From Borborobacter arsenicus (lineage in GTDB: Bacteria > Pseudomonadota > Alphaproteobacteria > Rhizobiales > Rhizobiaceae), in NCBI RefSeq assembly GCF_003934165.1, contig NZ_ML133508.1, forward strand, positions 241,881 to 305,880: DNA of 64,000 nucleotides, in the 5' to 3' direction. The notes under the pieces were generated by a model. It worked only from the letters and a program-made list of their open reading frames with translations. It did not search any database and had not been told where the DNA came from. This document shows positions 46,019 to 54,983 of the stretch, one piece after another. A program made the position numbers and the translations under genes. Within the stretch, counting starts at the first letter, position 1, and each line of letters begins with the position of its first letter.

Positions 46019-47476
46019 CTACACGCCGATCGGCATATGTTCCGCCGACCGGGTGACGGCGCGCGGGGCGGTGATTTCCTTCCACTTCGACAGCGCCTGA
46101 TTGACCGCAGGGAAAGGGCGGCGCTTGATGAACTTGCCGCGTCCGGGCTGCGGCATCGAATTTTGCCCCTCCGACCAGACGATATCGCCACGAGACAGCG
46201 TGTAGCGTGGCAGGCCGCGCACCTTGAAGCCCTCAAAGACGTTGTAGTCGATGATCGACTTCTGATTGGCGGCCGAGATCGTCTTCGACAGTTTGGGGTC
46301 CCAGACGACGAGATCGGCATCCGAACCGGGCAGGATAGCGCCCTTCTGCGGATAGATGTTGAGGATCTGGGCGATATTGGTAGAGGTCACCGCGACGAAT
46401 TCGTTCATGGTCAGGCGACCCGTTTCCACGCCGCGCGACCATAGCACCGGCATCCGGTCTTCCAGCCCACCGGTTCCGTTGGGGATCTTGCGGAAGTCGT
46501 CGAGGCCGAGCGTCTTTTGCTCGCTGGTGAAGGCGGCATGGTCGGTCGCCACCACCTGCAGCGAGCCGGCCGCCAGCCCGGCCCACAGGCTGTCCTGATT
46601 GCGCTTGTCACGGAAGGGCGGCGACATCACCCGGCGGGCGGCATGCATCCAGTCGGGGTTCTGATATTCGCTTTCATCCAGTGTCAGGTGCTGGATCAGC
46701 GGCTCGCCATAGACGCGCATTCCCTTCTGGCGTGCCCGCCTGATGGCTTCGTGGCTCTGCTCGCAGGAGGTGTGCACGATATAGACCGGCACGCCGGCGG
46801 CATCGGCGATCATGATGGCGCGGTTGGTTGCCTCCCCCTCGACTTCCGGGGGCCGGGAATAGGCATGAGCCTCCGGGCCGGGCACGCCCGCATCGATATA
46901 TTTCTGCTGCAGGGCCGCAACGATGTCGCCGTTCTCGGCATGAACCAGCGGCAGCGCGCCAAGGGCGGCGCAGCGCTGGAAGGAGGCGAACATCTCGTCG
47001 TCATTCACCATCAGCGCGCCCTTATAGGCCATGAAATGCTTGAAGGTGTTGATGCCGCGCTCCACCACCTTGGCCATGTCGGAAAAGACCTGCTCCGACC
47101 AGCTGGTGACGCACATATGGTAGGAATAGTCTGATGAAGCCTGCCGCGTGGCGCGGCCTTCCCACTCCTGCAGTGCCGCCAGCATCCCGTCCGGTCCTGG
47201 GATGACGAAATCGACGACGGTTGTGGTGCCGCCGGAAAGTGCGGCGAAAGTGCCGCTTTCCCATGTTTCGGCTGCCGTGGTGCCCATGAAGGGCATTTCC
47301 AGATGGGTGTGCGGGTCGATGCCGCCCGGCATCACATAGGCGCCCTGCGCATCCACCACCGTATCGCCGGAAAGGTCCTTGCCGATCGCCGTGATCTTCT
47401 CGCCTTCGATCAGTATGTCGGCCTCATAGGTTCTGTCGGCGGCAACGATGGTGCCGCCCTTGATGACTTTCGACAT
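46019..47476 (-). CDS. hydA: Dihydropyrimidinase (hydantoinase)
   Basis: 485-residue amidohydrolase opening dihydropyrimidine or hydantoin rings. Metal-binding GGIDPHTHLEMPF (near residue 53), the carboxylated Lys152 in FMAYKGAL, HAENGD, HTSCEQ and VATDHAAF are all present. The ATG at 47476 follows GGAAGGAG. Other reductive pyrimidine-catabolism genes (dihydropyrimidine dehydrogenase, beta-ureidopropionase) are not in the window. Confidence 0.94.
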   Translation of the reverse strand: MSKVIKGGTIVAADRTYEADILIEGEKITAIGKDLSGDTVVDAQGAYVMPGGIDPHTHLEMPFMGTTAAETWESGTFAALSGGTTTVVDFVIPGPDGMLAALQEWEGRATRQASSDYSYHMCVTSWSEQVFSDMAKVVERGINTFKHFMAYKGALMVNDDEMFASFQRCAALGALPLVHAENGDIVAALQQKYIDAGVPGPEAHAYSRPPEVEGEATNRAIMIADAAGVPVYIVHTSCEQSHEAIRRARQKGMRVYGEPLIQHLTLDESEYQNPDWMHAARRVMSPPFRDKRNQDSLWAGLAAGSLQVVATDHAAFTSEQKTLGLDDFRKIPNGTGGLEDRMPVLWSRGVETGRLTMNEFVAVTSTNIAQILNIYPQKGAILPGSDADLVVWDPKLSKTISAANQKSIIDYNVFEGFKVRGLPRYTLSRGDIVWSEGQNSMPQPGRGKFIKRRPFPAVNQALSKWKEITAPRAVTRSAEHMPIGV

Positions 47477-47590
47477 TGCGGTCTCCTTCCTCAATCCATC
47501 CTCCGGCGGCGGGGCCGCCGCATTCCCCAATGGTGGCCTCTTTCGGCGCGGATTTGACAGCGCCGTGGGCCGGATATCGATTAGGCCACT

Positions 47591-48061
47591 CTACCCCCTT
47601 TCGGATGGCGGCAAAGCGCTTTCCTGAACCGAGATGGCCGTCAGCGCGCTCCGCAGCCTGGCGTCGATGGGCGTAGGCCGTCGCGTGTTTCTGTCGACAT
47701 AGACATGGACGAAGAAGCCTTCGGCGGCGGCGGTCTGCGCGTCGTTGCGAAACAGGCCGATCTCGTAGCGCACCGAGGAGGTGCCGAGTTTCGCCACCTT
47801 GAGCCCGGAGGTGATCAGGTCCGGATAGCCCATCTCGGCAAAATAGCGGCAGCCGGTTTCCACCACCAGGCCGATGCGCGCGCCGCCACCGATGTCGAGC
47901 AGGCCGTTGTCGATCAGCCAGCCGTTCACCGTCGTGTCGAACAGCGTGTAGTGGACGGTGTTGTTCATGTGGCCGTAAATGTCATTGTCCAGCCAGCGGG
48001 TGGCAATGGTGCGGAAGGCCCTGTAGGCGTCGCGCGTCGAGGGGGCAGGCCGCTCGCTCAT
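47591..48061 (-). CDS. Acyl-CoA thioesterase (4HBT type)
   Basis: 156-residue hot-dog-fold thioesterase (TRWLDNDIYGHMNNTVHYTLFD near the N-terminus, with the active-site Asp in DNDIYGH). The start at 48061 has GAGGTG before it and lies 4 bp past the stop of the upstream alcohol-dehydrogenase gene, indicating translational coupling. A start at 48097 would overlap that gene. Confidence 0.85.
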   Translation of the reverse strand: MSERPAPSTRDAYRAFRTIATRWLDNDIYGHMNNTVHYTLFDTTVNGWLIDNGLLDIGGGARIGLVVETGCRYFAEMGYPDLITSGLKVAKLGTSSVRYEIGLFRNDAQTAAAEGFFVHVYVDRNTRRPTPIDARLRSALTAISVQESALPPSERG

Positions 48062-48065
48062 CACC

Positions 48066-49226
48066 TCACCATGCCGCCCGGTAGATGGAAAGCGCATCGG
48101 CCTCGGAAAGCCCGCGCGGATTGTTGACCAGAAGCCGCGTCTGCTTCATCGCATCCGCCGCCATCTTGGCCAGATGTTCTTCGCCGATGCCGACATCGCG
48201 CAGGCGCGGCGGCAGGCCGAGCTTGCCCGCCAGCGCGGCCAGTTCCGCGATGAAGGCGGCGCAGCGGCCCTGGATGTCCTGCTCGCGCTCCAGATGCGGG
48301 AAGACATCGGCGGCGATCTCGGCATAGAGATGGGCGGCCTCGGGCGCGTTGAAGCGCAGCACATGCGGCAGTACCAGCGCATTGGACAGCCCATGCGGCA
48401 CATGGAAGGTGCCGCCGATCGGATAGGCCAGCGCATGCACGGCCGCCACCGGCGAGTTGGCGAAGGCCTGCCCGGCCAGCATGGAACCCAACAGCATGGC
48501 GCCGCGCGCCTCGACGTTGTTGCCGTCAAACACCGCTTTCTCGATATTGGCGCCGAGCAGCCGCAAGGCCTGCCGCGCCAGCATCTGCGACAGCGGGTTG
48601 TTGTTGGCGCTCTTCGAGGCATAGGCCTCGATGGCATGCACCATGGCGTCGATGCCGGTGGCGGCGGTGATCGCCGGCGGCAGGCCGAGCGTCAGTTCGG
48701 CATCCAGCACGGCGATGTCGGGCAGGATGATGGGAGACGACGCCCCGCGCTTTTCCTCCGCACCCACCGTGATGATGGACACCGGCGTGACTTCCGAGCC
48801 GGTGCCCGCGGTGGTCGGCACCAGCACCAAGGGCAGGCGCGGGCCCTTGGCATTGCCCACGCCCCAGGCTTCGTCCAGAACCTCGCCCGAACCGATCAGC
48901 AGGGCGGCAAGCTTGGCGACATCGAGCGAGGAGCCGCCGCCAAAGCCGACGACACCGGCCACCGAGGCCGCCCGCCCGGCCTCGACCGCCTTGTTGAGCG
49001 TTGCCAGCGACGGATCGGCCTCGACCGCATCGAAGACCGTGACCGCAATGCCCTCATCCTCCAGCGAGCGCAGCGCATGATCGCACAGCCCCAGCTTGCG
49101 CAGGCCCGGATCGGTGACCAACAGCACCCGGCCGCCGAGGCCGGGCCCGGCAAGCCTGCCGAGGCGGCCGGCCGCCCCTGCCTCGAAGATGATGGACGAC
49201 GTCGTGTTGAAGCGGAAAGAATCCAT
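48066..49226 (-). CDS. Iron-containing alcohol dehydrogenase
   Basis: 386-residue group III alcohol dehydrogenase. NAD site GGGSSLDVAK near residue 95; metal ligands in GIDAMVHAIEAYAS (Asp and His), VHALAYPIG and FHVPHG (His, His). The ATG at 49226 (MDSFRFNTTSSI) is preferred. Substrate unknown; maleylacetate reductases and butanol/propanediol dehydrogenases are relatives. Coupled to the thioesterase downstream. Confidence 0.9.
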   Translation of the reverse strand: MDSFRFNTTSSIIFEAGAAGRLGRLAGPGLGGRVLLVTDPGLRKLGLCDHALRSLEDEGIAVTVFDAVEADPSLATLNKAVEAGRAASVAGVVGFGGGSSLDVAKLAALLIGSGEVLDEAWGVGNAKGPRLPLVLVPTTAGTGSEVTPVSIITVGAEEKRGASSPIILPDIAVLDAELTLGLPPAITAATGIDAMVHAIEAYASKSANNNPLSQMLARQALRLLGANIEKAVFDGNNVEARGAMLLGSMLAGQAFANSPVAAVHALAYPIGGTFHVPHGLSNALVLPHVLRFNAPEAAHLYAEIAADVFPHLEREQDIQGRCAAFIAELAALAGKLGLPPRLRDVGIGEEHLAKMAADAMKQTRLLVNNPRGLSEADALSIYRAAW

Positions 49227-49242
49227 TGTGGTGTTGATCCTG

Positions 49243-49290
49243 GAGTATGATGCCGAAAGCGGGAACCGGCTTTCGGGAAGGATCATGCTC
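49243..49290. repeat. RIME-like palindromic intergenic repeat
   Basis: A 48-bp palindromic unit: inner stem CCGAAAGC/GCTTTCGG around GGGAACCG, with outer arms GAGTATGAT and ATCATGCTC. The sequence (CCGAAAGCGGGAACCGGCTT) is of the short palindromic type scattered through rhizobial genomes. It lies between the alcohol-dehydrogenase gene and the racemase-like gene, and supports a rhizobial host. Confidence 0.7.
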
Positions 49291-49322
49291 CAATGGAGAG
49301 ATGGATCAAGTTATTATCTCGT

Positions 49323-51146
49323 CTAAAGGATGCGCTTACCGAATGCGGACATGACGAAATTCACCGCTTCGGAGGCGATATGCTCGTCGAGGTCGCGGGT
49401 CAGGCCTGAAACATTCATCGAGATCATGCCGCCATTCAAGGCTATTGTTTCCATCGCCTGATGGGTCTCGCGAACGGTGATCCCGCCGGCCCCCTTGCTC
49501 CAGCCATGCATCTCGGTTGCGCTCGGCGAATAGCTGACGTGAAAACCGCGCGTGCCCGATGAAGCGACCTTCAGCGCCTCGCGCATCACGTCGCGCATGC
49601 CCGAAGCGTCTATCTCCGCCATGGTGAAGACCGAAATGCGGGAGCTTTTCAGCAGGCGGGCTTCGGCCGGGTCGGCATGGCGCAGCCCGACAAGGACGAC
49701 GTTTTCCGGCGAAAGCTGCGGCTGGGCGGCCCCCAGTCTTCCGTCTAGGCCGAGCAGGCGCGTAAGCGCCGAGAAATCTGGTCGCAGATCCGGTGTTGTG
49801 TTTGGCGGCATGAGTGCGGCAATCGAGTCGATCCAGATCAGCCCGAGTGCGTCGGCGTTGCGTGCCGAGGCGGCCACGGCGCGCAAAGCGACCCGCCTGT
49901 CCTCGCCTGCGGAAAGCCGGAGGGACGTATCCGACATGGCCTCTCCGTCCCCGGTCATTGCAACGTCATAGTCCATGGCTTGCAAGCGAGCGTCGATGGC
50001 GTAGCGTACCAGCAATTGCGAGGCTGCAGGCTCTGCGTCGATCACGACCACCTTGGGCGGGGCAATGGTTTCGGTGTCCTGTATCGGTGTTTTTTCTACA
50101 TATTCCGAGGTCATCGCCGTCAGCAGAGCGCCATAGTCCATGCGGAAGCTGACGCTGTCTCCGACCGCAAGCGCAGGGTCGGCATCGGTCACATCCAAAA
50201 CGAGATGGTCGCTCGATGCGCCGAGAACCCTCACGCCTTTCTGGATCGGGGTCAGACCCTCAACGATCGTGTCCTCGCGCCCGATATTGGCGATGGCACG
50301 CAGCCGGTCGCCTTCGTCGACAAAGAGCGGCCTCTTGCCGAAGGCGTCGAAGCCCGCTTCGCCGATCGGCAGCGACGGCTTGAGTTTGACCTCGATCAGT
50401 TCTCCCGTCAGACGAAAGGCATCGGTCTCAAGTTCCGGCCACGGGTCGGCGCGGAAAGCGTCCACGCCGCCTTGCAGGATCGCCTCGCCGATCCGAAGGT
50501 TGTTGATCCCGGCGGGCATGCGTCCCGCTTTCAGCAAAGGCAGCGAGGATGAATTGCCGCCGGAAACCCAGTCCAGCCCGACGCCGGTAAGCCGTTCGAT
50601 CTTGTAGGCATGGGCGACGAGCTGGCCAAGATTTTCCTCCGTCGGTACGATGGCGCCGAAGCAGGTGAGGTTGGTGCCGAGGCCAGCGATGCGCACGCCA
50701 CGAAGTTCCAGGATTTTCTCCACAGTTGGCAAGAGGTCGTTGGGCCAGATGCCTTCCCGGAGGTCGCCGAGATCGACCATCACGATGATGTCGTGGATGC
50801 GGCCCATGCGCTCGGCCACGCGCGCAATTTCGCGGATCGTCGCCAGTTCTGATTGAAGGCTGATGTCGACGGTGCGCACCACTTCCTCGACGCGGGCCAT
50901 TGGCGGACTGCGCAAAAGCATGATCGGGCAGGAAATGCCGCTGTCGCGCAGGCGGCGGATGTTTTCGAACCGGGATTCGGCTATGCCGGCAACGCCCCCG
51001 CGCAACATAGCGCGCGCCACCTGCGGCATGCCGCAGGTGCCCTTGGTGACCCCAAACACCTTGATGCCCGAGCGATTGCACAAATCGACAACGGTCCTTG
51101 CATTGCGCTCTATGCAGCCAAGGTCGATGGCGATCTGCGGTCCCAT
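49323..51146 (-). CDS. Fusion: alanine/ornithine-racemase-like PLP domain plus degenerate arginase-fold domain
   Basis: 607-residue protein. Residues 1 to about 350 form a type III PLP barrel of the amino-acid racemase family (COG3457-like; Lys35 in GVTKGTCG). After a short linker, about 365-607 read as an arginase/ureohydrolase fold. Arginase metal ligands are nearly all gone: the GGDHS site reads GEDRR (His to Arg417), DAHTD reads D440-S-I442-A-A444, and SFDVDGLDP reads S-Y-S540-P-S542-A-T-E-M. Elsewhere the similarity is clear (VGLRHADPAEARLLK; GGITVRETHQAMETI; AVNFVMSAFGK). It follows dadA by 10 bp. I infer racemisation of an arginine/ornithine-type amino acid feeding the D-amino-acid dehydrogenase, with the dead arginase domain as a binding or regulatory module. 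Racemase activity is unproven. Confidence 0.8.
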   Translation of the reverse strand: MGPQIAIDLGCIERNARTVVDLCNRSGIKVFGVTKGTCGMPQVARAMLRGGVAGIAESRFENIRRLRDSGISCPIMLLRSPPMARVEEVVRTVDISLQSELATIREIARVAERMGRIHDIIVMVDLGDLREGIWPNDLLPTVEKILELRGVRIAGLGTNLTCFGAIVPTEENLGQLVAHAYKIERLTGVGLDWVSGGNSSSLPLLKAGRMPAGINNLRIGEAILQGGVDAFRADPWPELETDAFRLTGELIEVKLKPSLPIGEAGFDAFGKRPLFVDEGDRLRAIANIGREDTIVEGLTPIQKGVRVLGASSDHLVLDVTDADPALAVGDSVSFRMDYGALLTAMTSEYVEKTPIQDTETIAPPKVVVIDAEPAASQLLVRYAIDARLQAMDYDVAMTGDGEAMSDTSLRLSAGEDRRVALRAVAASARNADALGLIWIDSIAALMPPNTTPDLRPDFSALTRLLGLDGRLGAAQPQLSPENVVLVGLRHADPAEARLLKSSRISVFTMAEIDASGMRDVMREALKVASSGTRGFHVSYSPSATEMHGWSKGAGGITVRETHQAMETIALNGGMISMNVSGLTRDLDEHIASEAVNFVMSAFGKRIL

Positions 51147-51156
51147 TGCCCGAGCC

Positions 51157-52407
51157 TCAGTTCACCGGCACCAGGCCTTGCGGGTCGATGTCAGGCTTGC
51201 GGCCGGCCACGACGTCGGCCAGGAATTTTCCCGAACCGGCAGCCATTGTCCAGCCGACATGGCCGTGGCCGGTGTCGAGATAGAAGTTTGCATAGCGGCG
51301 CGTCGGCCCGATCACCGGCACCGAACTCGGCATCATCGGCCGCAGCCCCGCCCAGCATTGGGCCTTCCTGTCGTCCACGGCGCCCGGGAACAGTTCATGC
51401 GCCGATCGGAACATCCGGGTAAAATCGCTCGGCCGGTGGCTTCTGTCGAAGCTCGCGAATTCCGCCGTCGAGGCCAGCCGCAGGCGATTGCCGATGCGCG
51501 AATAGGCGACGTAGCGGTCCTCGTCGACGCCGCCCATCGTCGGCCCCTTGGCGGGGTCCTCCAGTGGGATGGTCGCCGTATAGCCCTTGATCGGATAGAT
51601 TGGCAGGTCGATGCCATGGCGTCGTGCGAAAACGCCGCTTTCCGGGCCCATGGAAAGGACGACGGCGTCGCATGCGATCGCACCATTGGCCGCCCGAACC
51701 GTGCGCACGCGCCCATCGGCGATATCGAGGCCCTTGACCTCGTTGTTATAAAGGAAAGTCACGCCGAGCCGATCTGTTGCCCATTGTGCCAACCGCGTGG
51801 TGAACAGGAGGGAATCGCCGGTCTGGTCCATCGGCGAATAGATGCCGCCGGCAATCCGGTCGCCTGAGTCCGCCAGGCCGGGTTCGATTTCGAACAACCG
51901 CTTGCGGTCCACCACTTCCATTTCAAGGCCGCGCTCGCCGATATAGCGGAAGTGCTCAGCGCCTGTATCGAGGCCCTGCTGGGTACGGTAGAAATAGACG
52001 ATGCCCTTGCGGCGCTCGTCAAAATCGATGCCCGTATCGGCAGTGATCTCATTGATGCAGTCACGGGCATGAAGCGCAAGCCGCAGCTTCACTTCGGTAT
52101 TGGCGTTAGCACGCGTTTGTGTGCACTGGCGCAGGAAACGCCATGTCCAGGCAAGCAGATAGGGATCGCGCAACCTCAGCTTTATGCCGAGATCGGGCGT
52201 GTAGAGCGATTTAATGAAGGTCCTGAGCGCGGAAGGGGAGCCCCAGGCATAGGCGTCTCCGGGCGAAACCAGTCCGGCATTGCTGTAGCTCGTGCCTTGC
52301 GCCGGCCCATCGTGACGCTCGATCACCGTGACCTCGTGGCCGTCACGCGCTAGATAGTATGCGGCCGCAGTGCCGACGACGCCTGCGCCCAGAACCAGGA
52401 TTTTCAT
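51157..52407 (-). CDS. dadA: D-amino-acid dehydrogenase (DadA-type)
   Basis: 416-residue FAD oxidoreductase. N-terminal dinucleotide site MKILVLGAGVVGTAAAYYLA, the substrate-domain motifs SYSNAGLVSPGD, KGYTATIP and GLRPMMPSSVPVIG, and the C-terminal GHGHVGWTMAAGSGK. The ATG at 52407 is preferred over a TTG at 52419. It oxidises D-amino acids to keto acids with a membrane electron acceptor. It lies directly upstream of the racemase fusion; galE lies 60 bp further upstream. Confidence 0.93.
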   Translation of the reverse strand: MKILVLGAGVVGTAAAYYLARDGHEVTVIERHDGPAQGTSYSNAGLVSPGDAYAWGSPSALRTFIKSLYTPDLGIKLRLRDPYLLAWTWRFLRQCTQTRANANTEVKLRLALHARDCINEITADTGIDFDERRKGIVYFYRTQQGLDTGAEHFRYIGERGLEMEVVDRKRLFEIEPGLADSGDRIAGGIYSPMDQTGDSLLFTTRLAQWATDRLGVTFLYNNEVKGLDIADGRVRTVRAANGAIACDAVVLSMGPESGVFARRHGIDLPIYPIKGYTATIPLEDPAKGPTMGGVDEDRYVAYSRIGNRLRLASTAEFASFDRSHRPSDFTRMFRSAHELFPGAVDDRKAQCWAGLRPMMPSSVPVIGPTRRYANFYLDTGHGHVGWTMAAGSGKFLADVVAGRKPDIDPQGLVPVN

Positions 52408-52467
52408 CAAGCCCCTCAAATTCCCTCGGCCACGCCATGGCCGGACCGGACGGGGTCCGGCCGAATG

Positions 52468-53457
52468 CTATCGCGTGTTCTTGCCGGTCAGTATTCTTTC
52501 CCACGAAAGCGCATCGCCGACAATGCCGTCAAGATCGTCATGCTCCGGCTTCCAGCCGAATTCGCGGCGGGCAAGATCGGAATTGGCAACGATCGCGGCT
52601 GGGTCGCCGGCGCGGCGGGGTCCGGTCGTCACCTCGAAATCCTTGCCGAAGACGCGGCGCACGCTTTCGATCACCTCCAGCACCGAATAGCCATGGCTGT
52701 AGCCGCAATTGGCGACCAGGCTGTCGCCGCCATCGCGCAGCCGCTGCAGCGCAAGCCGATGCGCGGCCGCCAGATCGCTGACATGGATATAGTCGCGCAT
52801 GCAGGTGCCGTCGGGCGTCGGATAGTCGCTGCCGAACACCTGCATGGATGCCCGCTTGCCCAGCGCCGTCTCGCAGGCGACCTTGATGAGATGGGTGGCG
52901 CCCGGCGTCGACTGCCCGGTGCGGCCCTTCGGATCGGCCCCGGCGACATTGAAATAGCGCAGCGCGGTATAGCGCAAATCATGCGCCATCGCCGCGTCGC
53001 GCAGCATCCATTCGCTCATCAGCTTGGAGGTGCCGTAGGGTGATTCCGGTGCCAGGCGGGCGTCCTCGCGAACTGGCTCCAGCCCGGCAGTGCCATAGAC
53101 CGCCGCCGTCGATGAAAAGATGAAGTGGCCCACCTTCTCGCGCACGGCGGTTTCGATCAGCGAGCGGGTCTTGCAGGTATTGTTCTCGTAATAGGCGAGC
53201 GGATCGGCAACCGATTCCGGGACGATGATCGAGCCGGCAAAATGGATGATGGCGTCGACGGAGTATTCCCGAATGATCGAAGTAACAAGCTCACTGTCGG
53301 CCACGTCGCCGACCACAAGCGTTGCCTCGGGCGCGACAGCCCAGTCGAATCCCGTGGAGAGGCGGTCGATGACGACGACTTCTTCGCCGGCGTCGATCAG
53401 TTCCCACACCATATGGCTGCCGATATAGCCGGCGCCGCCGGTCACCAATACGGTCAT
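52468..53457 (-). CDS. galE: UDP-glucose 4-epimerase
   Basis: 329-residue short-chain epimerase interconverting UDP-glucose and UDP-galactose. Opening TVLVTGGAGYIGSHMVWEL, the catalytic Ser/Tyr region SSTAAVYG and SPYGTSKLMSE (Tyr-x3-Lys), and RYFNVAGAD are all present. The ATG at 53457 is used. Its products may feed surface glycans; the sugar cluster is 13 kb away. Confidence 0.94.
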   Translation of the reverse strand: MTVLVTGGAGYIGSHMVWELIDAGEEVVVIDRLSTGFDWAVAPEATLVVGDVADSELVTSIIREYSVDAIIHFAGSIIVPESVADPLAYYENNTCKTRSLIETAVREKVGHFIFSSTAAVYGTAGLEPVREDARLAPESPYGTSKLMSEWMLRDAAMAHDLRYTALRYFNVAGADPKGRTGQSTPGATHLIKVACETALGKRASMQVFGSDYPTPDGTCMRDYIHVSDLAAAHRLALQRLRDGGDSLVANCGYSHGYSVLEVIESVRRVFGKDFEVTTGPRRAGDPAAIVANSDLARREFGWKPEHDDLDGIVGDALSWERILTGKNTR

Positions 53458-53658
53458 ATGAGCCTCCATTTTGCGGCAATATCTACAATTATCGGGACAA
53501 TCGCGAAAGTGCTCCCGCAGCTCTGAACAGCACAACCACGGGCGGCATTTCGTGCCCGCACTTACACCAAAGTGCAGCGTGGCAATTTGACCGTCATGCG
53601 GTAATAGACGAAATGACGAGCTTGCGTTTATGATCCCAGCCAAAATTGGGAAGCCGAG

Positions 53659-54936
53659 ATGAACTATCAGCGTTTTTTCGAAGAAGCGATAGACCAGATT
53701 CATGCCGAACGGCGCTATCGTGTTTTCGCAGATCTTGAACGAATCGTCGGTTCCTTCCCACAGGCCATATGGCGCAACAATGGCGAGAAGCGGGAGATCA
53801 CCGTCTGGTGCTCCAACGACTATCTCGGCATGGGTCAGCATGAAGACGTCATCAGAGCCTTCCAGGAGGCAGCCGGCAAGATGGGGTCCGGCGCTGGCGG
53901 CACACGCAATATTTCCGGCAACAACCATCCGCTGGTCGAGCTGGAGCACGAGCTTGCCGATCTCCACGGCAAGGAATCCGGGCTGGTGTTCACCTCGGGC
54001 TTCATCTCCAATGAAGCGTCGATCTCCACGATCGCTCGCTTGCTGCCCAACTGCCTCATTCTTTCCGACGAGCTCAACCACGCCTCGATGATCGAGGGCG
54101 TGCGCCGCTCCGGTGCGGAAAAGAAGATTTTCCGTCACAACGACGTCGCGCATCTGGAAAGCCTGTTGCAGGCGGCCGGGCGTGAGCGCGCCAAGCTGAT
54201 CGTGTTCGAGTCCGTCTATTCGATGGATGGCGACATCGCCCCCATCAAGGAGATTGCCGATCTCGCCGAAAAATATAACGCGATGACCTATATAGATGAG
54301 GTCCATGCCGTGGGCATGTATGGCCCGCGCGGCGGCGGCATCACCGACCGCGAAGGCCTGGCCCACCGCATCGACATCATCGAGGGAACGCTGGCGAAGG
54401 CCTTCGGCACGCTCGGCGGCTACATCACCGGAAAGACCGCCATCATCGATGCGGTGCGCTCCTATGCGCCGGGCTTCATCTTCACCACCGCCTTGCCGCC
54501 GGCAATCGCTGCGGCTGCCACCACGTCGATCCGGCACCTCAAGAATTCGCAAGCCGAGCGTGATGCGCAACAGCGCCAGGCAGCACGAACCAAGGAGGTG
54601 CTTGCTTCGGTGGGCCTGCCGGTCATGCCTTCGGCCACCCATATCGTACCGATCCTGGTGGGCGACCCCGAGCTTTGCAAAATGGCGACCGATCGCCTGC
54701 TTGGCGTCCACGGCATCTATATCCAGCCGATCAACTACCCGACGGTGCCGCGCGGCACCGAGCGTCTGCGCATCACGCCCACGCCTTTCCACAACGATGC
54801 CCTGATCGATGTGCTCAAGGATGCGCTGGTCGAGACCTGGAACGCGCTGGGTATTCCCTATCGTACCGAGGGCCAGACCTCGGTTGCCGAAAGCGAGCGG
54901 ATCGTTTCGCTGCTGGTGCCCAAGTCGGGCGGCTGA
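53659..54936 (+). CDS. hemA: 5-aminolevulinate synthase
   Basis: 425-residue alpha-oxoamine synthase condensing glycine and succinyl-CoA, the first haem step in alphaproteobacteria. [20 protein letters not shown] opening, [13 protein letters not shown], and PLP Lys247 in [13 protein letters not shown]. The C-terminal RITPTPFH is as in rhizobial HemA. No FNR/FixK box was recognised in the 201-bp upstream gap. Confidence 0.96.
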   Translation: MNYQRFFEEAIDQIHAERRYRVFADLERIVGSFPQAIWRNNGEKREITVWCSNDYLGMGQHEDVIRAFQEAAGKMGSGAGGTRNISGNNHPLVELEHELADLHGKESGLVFTSGFISNEASISTIARLLPNCLILSDELNHASMIEGVRRSGAEKKIFRHNDVAHLESLLQAAGRERAKLIVFESVYSMDGDIAPIKEIADLAEKYNAMTYIDEVHAVGMYGPRGGGITDREGLAHRIDIIEGTLAKAFGTLGGYITGKTAIIDAVRSYAPGFIFTTALPPAIAAAATTSIRHLKNSQAERDAQQRQAARTKEVLASVGLPVMPSATHIVPILVGDPELCKMATDRLLGVHGIYIQPINYPTVPRGTERLRITPTPFHNDALIDVLKDALVETWNALGIPYRTEGQTSVAESERIVSLLVPKSGG

Positions 54937-54952
54937 AAAGATCGTCCGTCCT

Positions 54953-54969
54953 GGCCGCCACTGGCGGCC
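54953..54969. terminator. Hairpin between hemA and the aminotransferase gene
   Basis: GGCCGCC-ACT-GGCGGCC, a short GC-rich perfect stem between convergent genes, 16 bp after hemA. No strong T-run; terminator role is likely but weakly supported. Confidence 0.5.
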
Positions 54970-54983
54970 GACACCCATAGAAA

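Noticed and set aside
53458-53658. FNR/FixK box upstream of hemA
   Set aside because: No TTGAT-N4-ATCAA-like palindrome could be found.
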